64,000 nucleotides of DNA from Cristatella mucedo (Eukaryota > Bryozoa > Phylactolaemata > Cristatellidae): assembly GCA_009760855.2 (NCBI GenBank), contig WPIO01000057.1, positions 1,207,501 to 1,271,500 of the forward strand, in the 5' to 3' direction. The notes under the pieces were generated by a model that was not told the DNA's origin, searched no databases, and worked only from the letters and a program-made list of their open reading frames with translations. This document shows, piece after piece, positions 51,771 through 64,000 of the stretch. Position 1 is the first letter of the stretch. Each line of letters begins with the position of its first letter. The position numbers were made by a program, and so were the translations under genes.

Positions 51771-51776
51771 AATAAA
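51771..51776 (+). promoter_or_regulatory. Candidate poly(A) signal of gene B
   Basis: AATAAA lies 276 nt after the predicted stop, inside AT-rich sequence, a normal spacing for a 3' UTR. Confidence 0.55.
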
Positions 51777-52234
51777 CGCTAATTTTATGTCGTACGAAGC
51801 GGCTCTATTGGTTGAATTAACTGCTATCTCGCCAAACTGCAGTATACCCATTGGTCTTCTATATTATTCCTCGAATTCTAACAGATAATAGTCTAGATAA
51901 GGTACTTCATCTTCATGATTTTGATTGGGCTGCTGTTACGACGAGGATGCTTACGGTAGAAGCAGTTCTAGATCGCGACAGTCAGCCGATTCGGCGCTAA
52001 TTGAAGGTTGAGTGACAGGAGTATTTTTCTAAAGTAATGGCACTTTTTATGAATAAAAATAATCACCGTGAGAATTCACAGAGCGTCCTAAAAGAACTGC
52101 ATCGATTTCTCAGCACTTTAAGAAGCAAGCTGGGAAGTAAGCGTGTCAATTGTTTATCCGCAGCGTTCGCGATTTCAGCACGAAGAAGCACGAAAAGGAC
52201 AATTCGCGCGAACGTAAAAAAGCGTAGGGAAGAG

Positions 52235-52325
52235 ACGGCGGCGGCGGGACGAAGAACGAACGGCGCCCCTATATACGGGCGGCAGGACGAAGAACGAACG
52301 GCGCCCCTATACACGGGCGGCAATC
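52235..52325. repeat. Tandem duplication of about 43 bp
   Basis: GACGAAGAACGAACGGCGCC followed by CCTATATACGGGCGGCAG occurs twice, the second copy reading TACAC for TATAC. Confidence 0.85.
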
Positions 52326-52332
52326 ATCTCGA

Positions 52333-52780
52333 CGACGGCTGCATTGTATAGGCACGAAACGCGAGCGAGCGTGCATACGGATGTATCGGCAGTAGCCGTC
52401 CGGTGAGCAGCTCCGGAGCGCTCAGAGAGAAGGAAGAGTGAGCGAGAGGGACCGAGAGCGAAGCGGCCGGCCGGCCCTGTGCGGATAAGCGGAAAGTAGA
52501 CCGGGCACAGCTCTGGCTGACCCGTTGCAGTCAAATGCCGCTCGGTGAGCGGATGCGGCCCGACTGCAATGCCTAACGAGCAGGTACGCAGAGCATGAGC
52601 CGTAATGGCTCACTAGGTAAGGCGGTTGCTTTTCACGACCTCGGCCCCGAGCTTGTGAGTTCGAATCCTGCTAGTATTTTTTTTACGCAGCCTGCCCGTT
52701 GGCCTGGAGTTCGGCTGGGGCGGAACTACATTTCGGCGTGGCCACGCCCACAGAAAAGGCTGTGAGAGAAAGGTGGCTTC
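52333..52780. repeat. Dispersed GC-rich repeat, copy 2, with a nested SINE head
   Basis: Collinear with 39300-39620 until about 52560, interrupted by the tRNA-like head at 52597-52680, then resuming with GCCCGTTGGCCTGGAG and GGCGGAACTACA. Confidence 0.45.
52597..52680 (+). mobile_element. SINE type 1 head, inside another repeat
   Basis: AGCCGTAATGGCTCACTAGG (A box) and GTGAGTTCGAATCCTGC (B box) end in a T run. 84 bp only; tRNA-like but without a matching acceptor stem. Confidence 0.72.
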
Positions 52781-53417
52781 TTATAAAATCTCACGTTTTC
52801 AGGAGATTCCTCGATGACCGTCAGTTGATTGCTATCAAGGCAATCCTTGGCATGCCCGAGTGCATTGGAGCTGCTTTGAAGTCTCCACGATAGCCGCTCT
52901 TCGTTAAGCTCGTTTCACCCGTATTCGGGCACGTAACTGAAGGACTAGTTACATGCGTTTTGTTAGTCGCGAGAAGCCTAGTTCAGGAGCCGGTATACCC
53001 CGTCAGCAGTAGTAGCAATGCAAGATCTTTCGAGCTGCTTATTCTTCACTTCACACAAGTGGGTGGGGTTTTTGCTCGTATAATGTCCTCTCGCTTTCCT
53101 CGTTGTTTGACTTTTTGTTATGAGTAGCGGCTCGGGAATGAATGTCATTCCCACGAGCACAGCGAACACAACGGGTGCCATTCCTTGTAGATGCAGGACT
53201 GATGCTGGGGAAGCCATCTCATCGAAGCGTTGCTAACCAGTCATAGAAGTCACCCCGACGTACGCAAGTCTGGCGACAGTAGCAAAGCATGACAGCAATC
53301 AAGAATGCCCACACCAAACCTGATCAAGTTGTGGCAGCAGACCACCTTTTCAAAGACAGCGATTCATGAGAGGTTAGCTCATAGAACCTTAAGGGCTGCT
53401 CGAGCTCTGTGGCCATA

Positions 53418-53560
53418 ATAATAACAATAAGAATACATTTGCTATAGCGCCCTCAGAGAACCCAATCTCTTTCTAGGCACTTTACATTTGCTGCAAAGAA
53501 AGCACTCTCCAATGGTTAGTGGTAGCTTGCTTAATGACAGCAAGCATAACATTAGTTGCA
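53418..53560 (-). mobile_element. Family 1 LINE 3' tail
   Basis: Minus strand: tail hairpin (AGCGCCCTCAGAGAACCCAA on +), the GCTGCAAAG segment and the start of the 3' UTR. Confidence 0.72.
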
Positions 53561-54904
53561 AAGGAGTAACGGTTTACGTTAGAACGCTTAATTTTCTACT
53601 GTAAACTCTCGGTAAGTCCCTGCTAATGGAGTGTTTATGCATTGCAGCCACGGCAACGCCCAATCCTATGCAGAAGACAGCGCTTCTATGAAATGCATCC
53701 ACACACCACTAGTGGTGCACATTACTAACACTGGACAATTTTCCGGTACAGTTTTCTAATATGCTTATCATCCCTCTCTCCACTCTCTTCCAAGCTCCCT
53801 TCTACAACGATGACTGCAGCAGTGAACTTAATTTCCGGAAATGTAGATCCGAAAGCCACAGGTAATCCGCTTACGATATCCGGCCTCCCGCATTAGAGCA
53901 GTGGGTTATTCGCGGGACGAACTCGGCCTCGAATTTTCCCGGCATCGGCAGCATAAACTCCTTTACTAGGTGGGGTGTCAGCATCGACCAGGAGGAATTT
54001 CCACGGTTTCAATGCGGCCTTGTGAAAGGAGATCCCCTAAATATGGGCAAAATGACTTACTCAATGGACGAACGCTGTAGTGTGGAGCAGCGATGGAAGA
54101 GAGAGTGGCCGCGCCGAAGGAGCCTACAGCCTATCCTCCGAAAACGACCGGAACGCCCACAGCCGTTCAGACTATAGCTGGCGACAGTTTCAGTCTCAAA
54201 TGTGAAAAAAGCTGCAAAATTTGACAATTGTGATTATGAGGATATTCTTTAATTTTTTCAGCAGCTTAGACTGATTGCCATTTCGAGCGGCAGTTGAAAT
54301 CCTGAATGGATTTACCAAGGGTGCTTACTTTATATATCTATGGCGAGCACGAATGCCAGCGGAAGAGTCCAGCCAATGGCCCTATTGCAGCGGAACAAAT
54401 AAACTCGCCGGAGCTCCGCCTCTGTCTTCTTCCCGACGCTCATTCACACCTACCGGTGGCGCACTGCTCTATGGAGGACTGCGATGTCGTATTCGAGGTA
54501 CAAGCAGCAATCTCACCGTGTCTTAGGTGTCTCGTGAAAGTGTTATGGTCTTTCTCTGTCCTGCTCGCTGGTCCTATCCTGGGTTCTCCTGTGTAGTGAC
54601 GGAGTGATCAGCCAGTGCGTGCCGTGTGCTACTGAGTGCTCCGCCGACCTTATACGCCCATTTGAACTTTGTGGCGGGCTTGCTGGTTTTTAGCTGCTTC
54701 TTATATCCGCAGCTTTCTCTCAATTCTGGGGTTTCTCATGGAGCCATGCAGACCTGGGAGTTATCCAGTGCCCCCCCCTCTCTAGACCGTAGCTTCTCGG
54801 GAGCTGTCAGGATAGAGATAGCAAGATTCGGCGCTCTTGGGCTTTAGGTATTCAATCGGATTGGTTTTTGCTGCCGATGCCTCAGAATTGATCACCCTTT
54901 GGAT
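53561..54904. other. Intergenic sequence, nothing recognised
   Basis: A splice-like AG and a 96-residue open frame at 54306-54596 look exon-like at first. Its HECQRKSPANGPIAAEQINS segment has no family match I know, and its borders are unclear. Confidence 0.35.
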
Positions 54905-56397
54905 CTTGTGGTGACACTGTAATGTCCCACGATTAAGGACGATGAGCTAGACAGCTGAACCTGGATTACGAACAATGAGCTGGCCGCTGAATCTGAGCCT
55001 AGTGCTTGTGAAGTAGCTGCGATAAGCAAGGCTTAGGAACAGCTTGATGTGTAATTATGTAAGAAAGTGATTATTTCCTCACCTATGACCTGGCTGCTAT
55101 ATAAGGCATGGCCCTGACCGCAGTCACTCTCTTGGAGCAACGCTCTGCCGGTCGGTGAGTCCTAGCGCTGAACGAAAGCAGCTTTAAGCCTGTTAGCGAG
55201 TCGGCTGGAAGTTACTTGCCGTATCAGCCGTGATATACAGGCTATTTTGTGCTTTTTATACTACGATGTTGTTAGCGATGCGTGCAGGATATCGAGCGCT
55301 GTGTTGCTATCGTCCGTCGGCGTATTGCGAGCTTCAGGCCCTTGCACATTGCACGAGTTGTGCCGCTACCCGAAGTAGTGAGGGTCGCGTTGTCTTATCA
55401 CCGATGTCAGAAGTTATGGATTAATTTGGTATCATTTGCTCTAGCTTTTTTGTTTTGCCATGTCGTTTGCAACGGCCGACCGTGTGATGGCAACCGGTCT
55501 GGTGACTCGTATCCAAAAATGGAAGTTAGCTGACGCTGGCGTGCAGTGAGAACCGACGGGAGACTCGGAACTGACGGGAGACTCGGTACCAGGGGATGAG
55601 GCTGATAAGTTTGAGCCTAATGCTGTGGAAGATCAAGTGGTAAAGTTAAAATTCTAGATTGTTTAGACAGGGATACCACATGTAAATTGGTCCATGCATT
55701 TGTGACATCCCGTCTCGACTTCTGTAACTAACTGCTTGTCAGCCTAACGGCCTGTGCTCTCAGGTGCTTACAGCTAGTGCAAAACTCTACAGCTAGGCTT
55801 ATCTGTCGTGAGCGGCACCGTTGCTACATCACATCACTTCTCGCCGACCTGCACTGGCTCCCAGTCAAGCAACGCATCGACTTTAAGGTTTTGTCGCTCA
55901 CTTTGAGGTCACTTCATTCTTTGGCTCCAGCCTATCTCTCACATCTTCTCCCCTACCAGGCCAAGCATCGTACCACCTGCTTTTCGCAATCTTACTGTTT
56001 ACCTATACCTCGTACACACCTCAAATCCTTTGGAGACTGTGCCTTTAGTGTGTATGCTCCCAAAGCCTTGAACTCAGTCCCGACCTACGTCACGACATCT
56101 CCTGACTTGTTCACATTTAAAAAGAAATTAAAAACACATCAATTTATGGCAGCATTTAGTGGGTCTCTGTGATTTGTCCTGTATGTGCTGATGCATGCTG
56201 ACACTGTGCATGCTACCACTAACCACACTTGCATCCCGACCCTGTGCATGGTCACCCCTAACCATGTTATTCTTGTTGTTTATTGAGTATTCTACCACTA
56301 ATCATTCGATCGTGTTTCCTTTGCAGCAAATGTAAAGCGCCTAGAAAGAGATTGTTCTCTGAGGGTGCTTTATCAAGTGTGTTATTATTATTATAAG
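54905..56397 (+). mobile_element. Family 1 LINE with large internal deletion
   Basis: The 5' part (54905-55635) matches 57262-57960, including AGTCCTAGCGCTGA and GGCGTATTGCGAGC. At about 55640 it jumps to the RT C-terminal region (GTTTAGACAGGGATACCAC, compare 59514), then the RT tail frame 55777-56172 and the usual 3' tail. CTATATAAGG at about 55098 is a TATA-like box in the 5' part. Confidence 0.75.
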
Positions 56398-56838
56398 CGA
56401 TTATAGGTTGATGTTAGGGGACAGACAACAACGGAGGATGTGTTTGTCCGACCATCATAAGTTTGCAGGTACGCCCGATCGAATGCCCTGTTGGTGCGAG
56501 GCTAAATTGATGATAAGTAGAGCCGCATTGTAGTTTTGTAGCTGACTCCTCCTCGGAGTTGCCATTTGTGAGCGCCAATTTCACGAGCCCCTACTGAATA
56601 ACAGAGGCGTCTGGGTGGTGTCACGGGACATGGCACTACGTTATGAGGCTCTAAGTAGGTTAATTTGAGAATATCGGGGCAAGACCGAATGTCGCCACGT
56701 TTGCGTAGTCGAAATGAATTACGCCTGTATCCTGGGTTTGAATATATTGGGTTATTCCCCAATATATTAGGCAAAATAAGAAAAAATAAGACATATAAGA
56801 CATTAAAAATATCTTATTATTATGGTACACTTAGTTGT

Positions 56839-56840
<2 letters not shown>

Positions 56841-56918
<78 letters not shown>
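56841..56918. repeat. (CA)n microsatellite
   Basis: About 39 pure CA units in intergenic sequence. Confidence 0.95.
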
Positions 56919-56920
<2 letters not shown>

Positions 56921-57261
56921 CTTACACACAACCGCTAACCCATGAAAATAGTGCAACTCGTTCGATGATGAAGTGATTAGGATGAAGAAATGTACAGCAC
57001 AGTAAAGAAGGGCAAGGTTACTGTTCCTCTGAACTTTAGCATGTGCGTCATCTTCTTCCGCTTTACATACAGTAATTTTAATTATAATACCGGGTGTTAA
57101 TAATTGACTCACGACAAACGAGCGCACGCTGTATCATGTTCACTGTCTCGATTGTATTTGTAATGAATATGCAGGTATTTATTAAAAGCGCCATAGGGTG
57201 AAGTCACGAAAGTCAAAGAGTGAATAGGCGAGGGACGACTGTACAAGTTATTAATAAGCGA

Positions 57262-60200
57262 TTGCAATGACCCGTGCTTATGGATTGTGTGCTTGGCAGC
57301 TGAACCTCGATAGCGAACTTGGAGCTATGCAGCTAAATTAGAACTGAGACGCTTATGAAATAGCCGAGATAAGGTGACGCTCAGGAGCAGCGGGCTTTAT
57401 AATTATGTACGAACGAGGCTATTGCATAACCTTGCCCTTATGCAACGCATGGGCCTGACGGCAGTCGCTCTTCCCAAGTAGTGGTCTGCTGGTCGCGGAG
57501 TCCTAGCGCTGAGCGTGAGCTGCTGTGAGCCTCAGAACGAGGCAGTTGGAAGTCGCCTGCTGTGTTAATCGCAAAGTGCAGGCCATTGTTTGTGTTTCCG
57601 TAATACGGCATTGTCGTTAGCGCTTCGTCCAGAATATCGAGCTCCGTTTTATTATTTTTGGCGTATTGCGAGCACCACCACATCTTTTTCGCGGTGCACT
57701 CTGTGCTTCGCTGATCTGCCGGCCTAGCTTGTGGGCGTCGCGCATCGATAGCGTTGCTGTGAGATTGTTGGGGATTAATTTTCTGCTCGCGCTGTACGCT
57801 TTGCCCCGTCGTTTGCAGTGTTGTCTGACCGTGTGCAGTAACCGGTGCGGCGACTCGCAGTCGTAGTAGTAAGTTAGCCGACGCTGACAAGCAGTCTGAA
57901 CCGACGGCAGACTCTGTACCAGGCGATTCTAATCAGCTAGTGCAGACCGCTGTCAAAGATGGAGCAACGGTCACCCTCTGTACCGTACCGGCGCTCGGGC
58001 CTTGGACTGATAATGCTGCCGCCCAACACGTGCCGACTAAAATAGAGGCGTATTTAGAGGAAACTTCGAACCGGCAGTCTCAGCAGCTAGATGCGAATGG
58101 GGTATTTGCTGATAGCGTAATACGATTAACGCTCGATTGGCAGTGATGTCTTTAGACGCTGATAAATTTTGGTGGTCGTTTATAGTTTACGAAGGCCCCG
58201 ATTAGTTATTGTTGAATCACAGATGCACAATCCAAAAATGCTGATGTCGACAATAAACCATCTCCTCAACCGTTCCCAGGTTAGCTCCTTACCTGATGAT
58301 CCTTGTGATGATCTAGCCGATCGCTTCTCTCGATTCTTTGTGCAGAAGATAGACAAAATCAGGGAATCCATCCCTGCGATGACAACCTTCCCACTAGAAT
58401 GCTGTTCCTCGGTTCCTGGCTGCGCCTCAATGTCTGCATTTAAACAGGTCACTAGTGATGTAGTCCTAAAGCTCGTATCTCAATCAAAGAAGACAACAAG
58501 TCCACTGGACCCTATTCCCACTGTCCTGCTCCTACGTTGCATTGATCTGCTGCTGCCATGCATAACCAACATCATTAATATGTCATTAGCCTCAGGTCAG
58601 GTCCCAGCACCTTTCAAAAAAGCTGTAGTCAGGCCACTTCTCAAGAAAGCTACACTAGACCAAGAGAACGTAAAGCAACTACCGCCCAGTCTCCCTTCTA
58701 CCATTCCTATCAAAGACACTGGAACGGGTCGTGGCAGACCAGCTGAACTCGTATATCGAAACCTCACACCTTGCTAGTAAGTTCCAGTCTGGCTTTAGAG
58801 CTAATCACTCCACAGAGTCAGCATTGCTTCGGGTATACAACGACCTACTTAGGAATGCAGACATGGGTAGAGTGTCTCTTCTTGTTTTGCTCGATCTTTC
58901 GGCAGCTTTTGATACCATCGATCACAAAGTACTTCTAGAGCGCCTCTCATCTCGCCTGGGCATCACTGGCACTGCTCTGCAGTGGTTTAGGTCCTATCTC
59001 AGTGGGAGACTCCAGACTGTTGACGTGAATGGACAAAGATCATCTGAAGTACCTCTAAAATATGGAGTACCTCAGGGCTCTGTGCTAGGTCCGGTCCTTT
59101 TCACCGTTTATACTCTCCCTCTCGCTGATGTGATTGCCAAGCACAATCTAGGCTTTCACTTCTATGCGGATGACACTCAGTTGTACCTTTGCCTTGATCC
59201 CTCCCAGCCTTCGAGCACCTCAAATTCTCTCAACTCACTTGCTGCATGCATTGATGACATCCGATCATGGATGGCAGCAAATTTTCTAAAACTAAACGAT
59301 GATAAAACTAACTTACTAGTTATGGGCAAACCTAGTGTTATTCAGAAATTGGAAAGGCTGACTTTCAAAATGGGATCTGCCAGCATATCTCCAGTTGCAT
59401 CAGCTCGAAATCTAGGTGTCATATTCCAAAGCGACCTCTCGTTAGACGACCACATCAGCTCCACAGTCAAATCAGCCTATTTTCAGCTTCATAACATTGC
59501 TAAAATTAGGGCTTGTTTAGATAAGGATACCACGTCCAAGTTGGTCCATGCATTCGTGACATCTCGTCTCGACTTCTGCAACTCACTGCTTACTGGCCTA
59601 CCAGCATGTGCGATCAGGCGATTGCAGCTGGTGCAAAACTCTGCAGCTAGGCTTGTCTGTCGTGAGCGTCGCAGTTGCCACATTACTCCACTTCTCGCCG
59701 ACCTGCACTGGTTACCAGTCAAGCAACGGATTGACTTCAAGGTTTTGTCGCTCACTTTTAGGTCTCTTCATTCTATGGCTCCAGCCTATCTTTCAGATAT
59801 ACTACCCCATCAGGCAAAGCATCGTACCACTCGCTTTTCGGAATCCAACAGTCTAGAAATACCTCGTACAAACCTTAAATCCTTTGGAGACCGTGCATTT
59901 AGCTCGTATGCTCCCACAGCCTGGAACTCCCTCCCGACCTGCATCAGAACATCCCCTGACCTGACCACATTTAAAAGAAACTTAAAAACATACCTATTTA
60001 GGACAGCATTTAGTGGGTCTTTGTGATTCGTCCTCGATGTGCTTATGCGTGCTGACACTGTTCATGCTGCCACTAACCACATTTGCATGCTGACCCAGTG
60101 CATGTAACCCCTAACCATGTTATTCATTTTGTTTGTTTTTCAAGCATGATTTTACTTACTATTCTATTGCGTATCACTTTGCAGCAAATGTAAAGCGCCT

Positions 60201-60275
60201 AGAAAGAGATTAAGTTCTCTGAGGGCGCTTTATCAAGTGCAATATTATTATTATTATTATTATTATATTATTCCT
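57262..60275 (+). mobile_element. Best non-LTR retrotransposon copy, CR1/L2-like (family 1), endonuclease region missing
   Basis: About 57262-58000 matches the 5' part of the element at 54905. Reverse transcriptase follows in two frames (58169-58777, then 58731-60026), joined by a frameshift near 58680. Motifs in the second frame are LLVLLDLSAAFDTIDHK (catalytic Asp near residue 55), GVPQGSVLGP (112-121) and HFYADDTQLYL (Asp 147-148). Next come NLGVIF and SRLDFCNSLLTGLP near the C-terminal side. The region before it, MHNPKMLMSTINHLLNRSQ, is the linker normally found between endonuclease and RT, and no endonuclease is seen upstream. The 3' UTR ends in a hairpin tail and (ATT)n. The copy is defective. 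Confidence 0.88.
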
Positions 60276-60794
60276 TCAAGAGGCAGGTGTTTAAAAAGAC
60301 TTACTGAAAATCGTGGTGGATAGAAACTCGGGAGTTATTGCAGTGCGAAGCGGCAGACACTAAAGTGAGTTTAGCCACGCTTGAAAACAAGGGGTTGTTG
60401 AGTTAAGCGGGCCAGTCACATAAAGCAGGCCTGGCGCGGTAATTTCGGTGCAGTGCGCGATTCGCGTCTTAACCCCGAAGGCGTTTGATACTGCACGCAG
60501 CCCGTTGGAAGTGACCCACGGTCAGTCAGACGCAGCCGGACGAGTAGGAGGATAAGACCTGCCGCCGGAAAGCTACTGCCGTCGAGAGAGAATTTGGAAA
60601 CCCTTTTCTGGCAGCGAGTCCTGAAAGGTGCAAGTATCGATTACTCTCCCTGGCGACGCCGCCGGGGTTAAATGACCGCCTTCCGACGGCGAGCACGGGG
60701 GAGGGACAGTTTGCTTTTCAGCCGCCTGCATCGACTAAGAGAGCCAGGGTGGCAGCTGTAGATAGCTATGAGAAGGCCTCGCGTCTTGCTACGT

Positions 60795-60932
60795 CACCCC
60801 TAACCATGTTATTCATTTCGTTTGTTTATCAAGCACGATTTTGCTCACCATTCAATTGCATTTCCCTTTGCAGCAAATGTAAAGCGCCTAGAGAGACATT
60901 AAGTTCTCTGAGGGCGCTTTATCAAGTGTATT
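60795..60932 (+). mobile_element. Family 1 LINE 3' tail joined to a family 2 tail
   Basis: CACCCCTAACCATGTTATTC through GGGCGCTTTATCAAGTGTAT, immediately followed by a family 2 fragment at 60937. Confidence 0.78.
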
Positions 60933-60936
60933 ACTC

Positions 60937-61195
60937 TCCAACTGCCGACTACGGCACATCTTTTTCAGCGGTCCTGAACTGCTACTTCTATGCTACTCAC
61001 TACCTCAACTGCTCTCCTAACTCTGCTATGCTTCCCACTTTCTCTTTGTTGCGTGAGACGAAGTCTGTTGGCTACCGAATGCGTACCGAAAGCCGCTTAG
61101 GCTGTGAGTGCGCTATACAAAACTCTCCTGCGTAACACCCACATGGTCTTTATGACTTTGTGGAGTTACTGACGGAGATACATTTCATTGCATTG
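60937..61195 (+). mobile_element. Family 2 LINE 3' end
   Basis: CCAACTGCCGACTACGGCAC to GGAGTTACTGACGGAGATAC, then a degenerate ATTGC-rich tail. Confidence 0.8.
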
Positions 61196-61259
61196 CATGG
61201 ACCAGTTTCAATGTAGTATTACATTATTATTATTGTTATCATTATTATCATTATTTTAA

Positions 61260-63477
61260 AGGGTTTCTCCTCAGACGTCTTTGGTGCGTTATCGTGCTCG
61301 GATTTCGGAAACAAAGGGAAGTTGGCTCTTGTGCTGAAGTCCGGTTTCGGACATGAAGCTAACTCGAACCAGTGCAGGGATTATCTGCTGGAAAGGGTTA
61401 GGCGAAAGGGCGACGAGATATTGAGCCAGCTGCTGCTGCTCACACATAGCGATTCTAGCGGCGAAAGAGGCCCACGCGTCTGCTGCCATGGACAAGCTGA
61501 CGATGCCCCTCCTACCGCGTTCTCATTAAGGGCCTTCAACGACCGGTCTCTGGAGTAGTGCGTAGTTTTGGTACAACCCCAAACACTCGAAGAAGCGTAA
61601 TGTGAGGCAGAGAGTAACGGGATCCTCAGAGAAGGTGCACAACTACAGTGCTCCTTGTCCGTCACGTCCACGACGCTAGCACCGACCGACCGACCGGCGA
61701 ATCCCAGCCGTTTCCACTAGCTCTATATAAAAGCGTCCGACTAATTGGCCGCCCTACCGAAAAAAAACTTTCGTTTTGTCCGAGGCCCTTTCGGTGGTGG
61801 TGGGGGGGGGGCACTTAGTGACTTTGCGAGGCTTAAATCCTGGCTTATCTAACGCCTCAGTGGCGCTACCCGCGACTGAGTGCTGTTGGACAACTTGGCT
61901 TTCTTGTGATTCGGCCGTCAAACGAGTTTGCGAAATGATACTCCGGCCTGAACTTGACAAGAGAGATAGTGGCGAGTAATTTTAGCTAGAAGTACGCCAA
62001 CAAGTAGTACGCCGCCACCAGGAAGTTTGCGTTCAAGTTTGCGTCATTGTGGAAGCTTAGCTTAGTTTTGATGACCTTTCCTATCCGGTAGCTCTCTTCG
62101 TTGTCGGAAAATTCAGTTTTTACGGTCAATTCGCGGTAAATTCGCGGTTCTTTGACAGAGGCGCTCAGAGCTAGCAGTAGCGAAGCAAGTTTTGAGCGTG
62201 CACCTAGTTTTCATGGAACTGCTCGCTACTTAAATTAACCACCTCACCACGTGCTACGATCAGTGTCTGGCTGACACAAGAAACTAGGGTTGAAACCCAG
62301 TTGCTCTGTTCGCACTGCCAGCTAAGTGGATGCGCCACACCGTTCGTAGCGATGCGAAAGGGCAAGTTCGGGTGCTGCGACTTAATCGCGGATGTGTCGC
62401 AAAGGAACATGCTGGCAACGATACAAGATAGGCCAGCATGTATGAGAAAACAGAACCTCCGACGATATTCAGGTGCAGACCAAGCAGATGCAAGGATGTA
62501 AGAAAACTTAATGCAAAAAAATCGTGAAACAACTCGATTTTCGTATGCTGGTCGAGTCTGCGTTGGACATGCTTACAAAACCGAAGCTCGATCCGGGCTC
62601 TCGGATTTTGGAGAGCTGTATTTATTATCGCGCATATATTAGTCTGTTGGATGATCGGTATTTAGAGTTACTGAATCGTTGGGTATTCGTTGGCTGGGTG
62701 GTTTTGGTTACAGCTTGCTGTTGTACGTATTTTGAGACGCCGAAAAGCAGAGGTACCGAATTGAGCCCTTCAGCGTGACTTCCGATTTACCGGCGATAGG
62801 CATGGGGCGTAACAGTTATCTCTTGCAGCAAGCTTCTTGGTGTTGGTCACTGACCTGACTACGTGTCTAGCCAAGACCGCGATATAGGTTATTCAATCCA
62901 TGATGGATTTTGTTACAATAGCAGTTGTTTCATTATGGATCTGGAAAACTTACCTTAAGTCTTTCTAAGTCGATTTTGCAAGCCGTCGGATTGTATAGCG
63001 TTGAAAAAGCGATTACCGTGCTGTTGATTTGAACAGCTACTCCGCACGGTGGTCGGTCTGTTCGATGGGATTTATGTGAGCCCGTTCTATTGTTCCCTGT
63101 AGGTTTCTTACTTTACCTGTCTTGGTCGAGTCCGATTCCAGGAGCTCGTCTATCTTTGTCTTTTTAAAGGTGCAGGCATCCTTTCTTTGTCAGCGCTTGG
63201 ACTATGAGTTGCGATTGGAGCCTGGCTTTGAATGGCTCATATGTATTTTTTAAGTTGGTGATCGCGGATTCCTTTTTTTTACCCGTCATTGATTAGGTTT
63301 TGAGCTCGACCATTTGTAGCGGTTCCCGTAGGTTTTCTTTATATTGTCGGATACGTTGTTTATGTACGCTTGGGCCATTTCGTCAAGGTCGAAACTAGCT
63401 GCCTTTTTTCGTAAAAATGCAATTATAATAAATGAACAAACATGCCGCTCTGCTCCGTCTTGAGCATAGAAGCTATG
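61260..63477. other. Intergenic sequence without a recognised gene
   Basis: Short open frames on both strands lack motifs. A G run lies at 61803-61810. 62820-63460 is AT-richer. No match to the repeat families seen elsewhere in the window. Confidence 0.4.
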
Positions 63478-64000
63478 TAATGTAATGTAATGTAATGTAT
63501 CTCCGTCAGTAACTCCACAAAGTCATAAAGACCCTGTGGGTGTTACGCAGGAGAAGTTTGTATAGAGCACTCACAGCCTAAGCGGCTTTCGGTACGCATT
63601 CGGTAGCCAGCAGACTTTGTTTCACGCAACAAAGAGAAAGTGGGAAGCATAGCAGAGTTAGGAGAGCAGTTGAGGTAGTGAGTAGCATGGAAGTAGCAGC
63701 TCAGGACCGCTGAAAAGGATGAGCCATAGTCGGCAGCAGGACAGCAGTTGTCGTAGCGTAAGAATTGTGGAGGATAGTTCCACAGTCTAGGACCTGCAGA
63801 GCTAAAGCTTCTGTCGCCAACGGTCTCTAAGCAGAGGAATGGAAAAGCTAATTTGTTGTCCACACAGGACCTGAGGGCGCGAAGAGGCTGAAACTGATGC
63901 AGCAGTTCAGCTAGGTACGAAATAGTCAAGCTGTGGCAGGCCTTGTGGGTCAGCGTAAGAACTTTGCTCTGTATCCTTTGCTCAACTGGCAACCATCCTA
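63478..64000 (-). mobile_element. Family 2 LINE 3' part, running off the window
   Basis: The frame 63543-63992 repeats the C-terminal region of the 34195 copy (PVEQRIQSKVLTLTHKACHS). The tail is (TGTAA)n at 63478-63498. Confidence 0.83.

Noticed and set aside
52597-52680. Functional tRNA gene
   Set aside because: A- and B-box-like blocks are present, but no consistent acceptor or anticodon stem is seen, and the same head recurs in many SINE copies.

Overview
The window looks like nuclear DNA of an invertebrate metazoan. It has small exons with GT..AG introns, many dinucleotide microsatellites, CR1/L2-type non-LTR retrotransposons, tRNA-derived SINEs, solo LTRs and short DNA transposons. There are no operons, no rRNA and no convincing free-standing tRNA gene. 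I cannot name the phylum from sequence alone.

Two protein-coding genes can be assembled, both on the + strand and in tandem. Gene A (first supported exon 2889-2997, stop 23800-23802) has 13 exons giving about 758 residues. Gene B (28828-51495) has 10 exons giving about 1051 residues. Every junction keeps the reading frame, and both exon sums divide by three. Both proteins carry a FAM194-type domain (family of vertebrate ERICH6, ERICH6B and C3orf20). Gene A also has the long C-terminal part seen in C3orf20/ERICH6-like proteins. Gene B instead has a 507-residue low-complexity N-terminal exon with polyglutamine, and it ends soon after the coiled segment that follows the domain. Intron phases correspond between the genes (A1~B2, A2~B3, A3+A4~B4, A5~B5, A6/A7~B9/B10), so they look like an old tandem duplication. 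The molecular role of the family is unknown.

Layout: 1-2888 holds a possible upstream exon and repeats. 2889-23802 is gene A, its introns filled with (GA)n and (GT)n arrays, a hAT-like MITE, SINEs and LINE remains. 23803-28827 is intergenic (LINE fragments, a 15-bp minisatellite, a solo LTR). 28828-51495 is gene B, whose 8-kb first intron contains LINEs, SINEs, two minisatellites cut by insertions, and a 67-bp-arm perfect hairpin. 51496-64000 is intergenic and repeat-rich; it includes the best LINE copy (57262-60275) with recognisable reverse-transcriptase motifs.

The most unusual local structures are the hairpin at 38061-38198, a five-fold 13-nt array of splice-donor motifs exactly at the end of gene B exon 1, two TG..CA solo LTRs with perfect 5-bp duplications, a TTAA-flanked MITE, and SINEs whose 3' tail matches the tail hairpin of the resident LINE.
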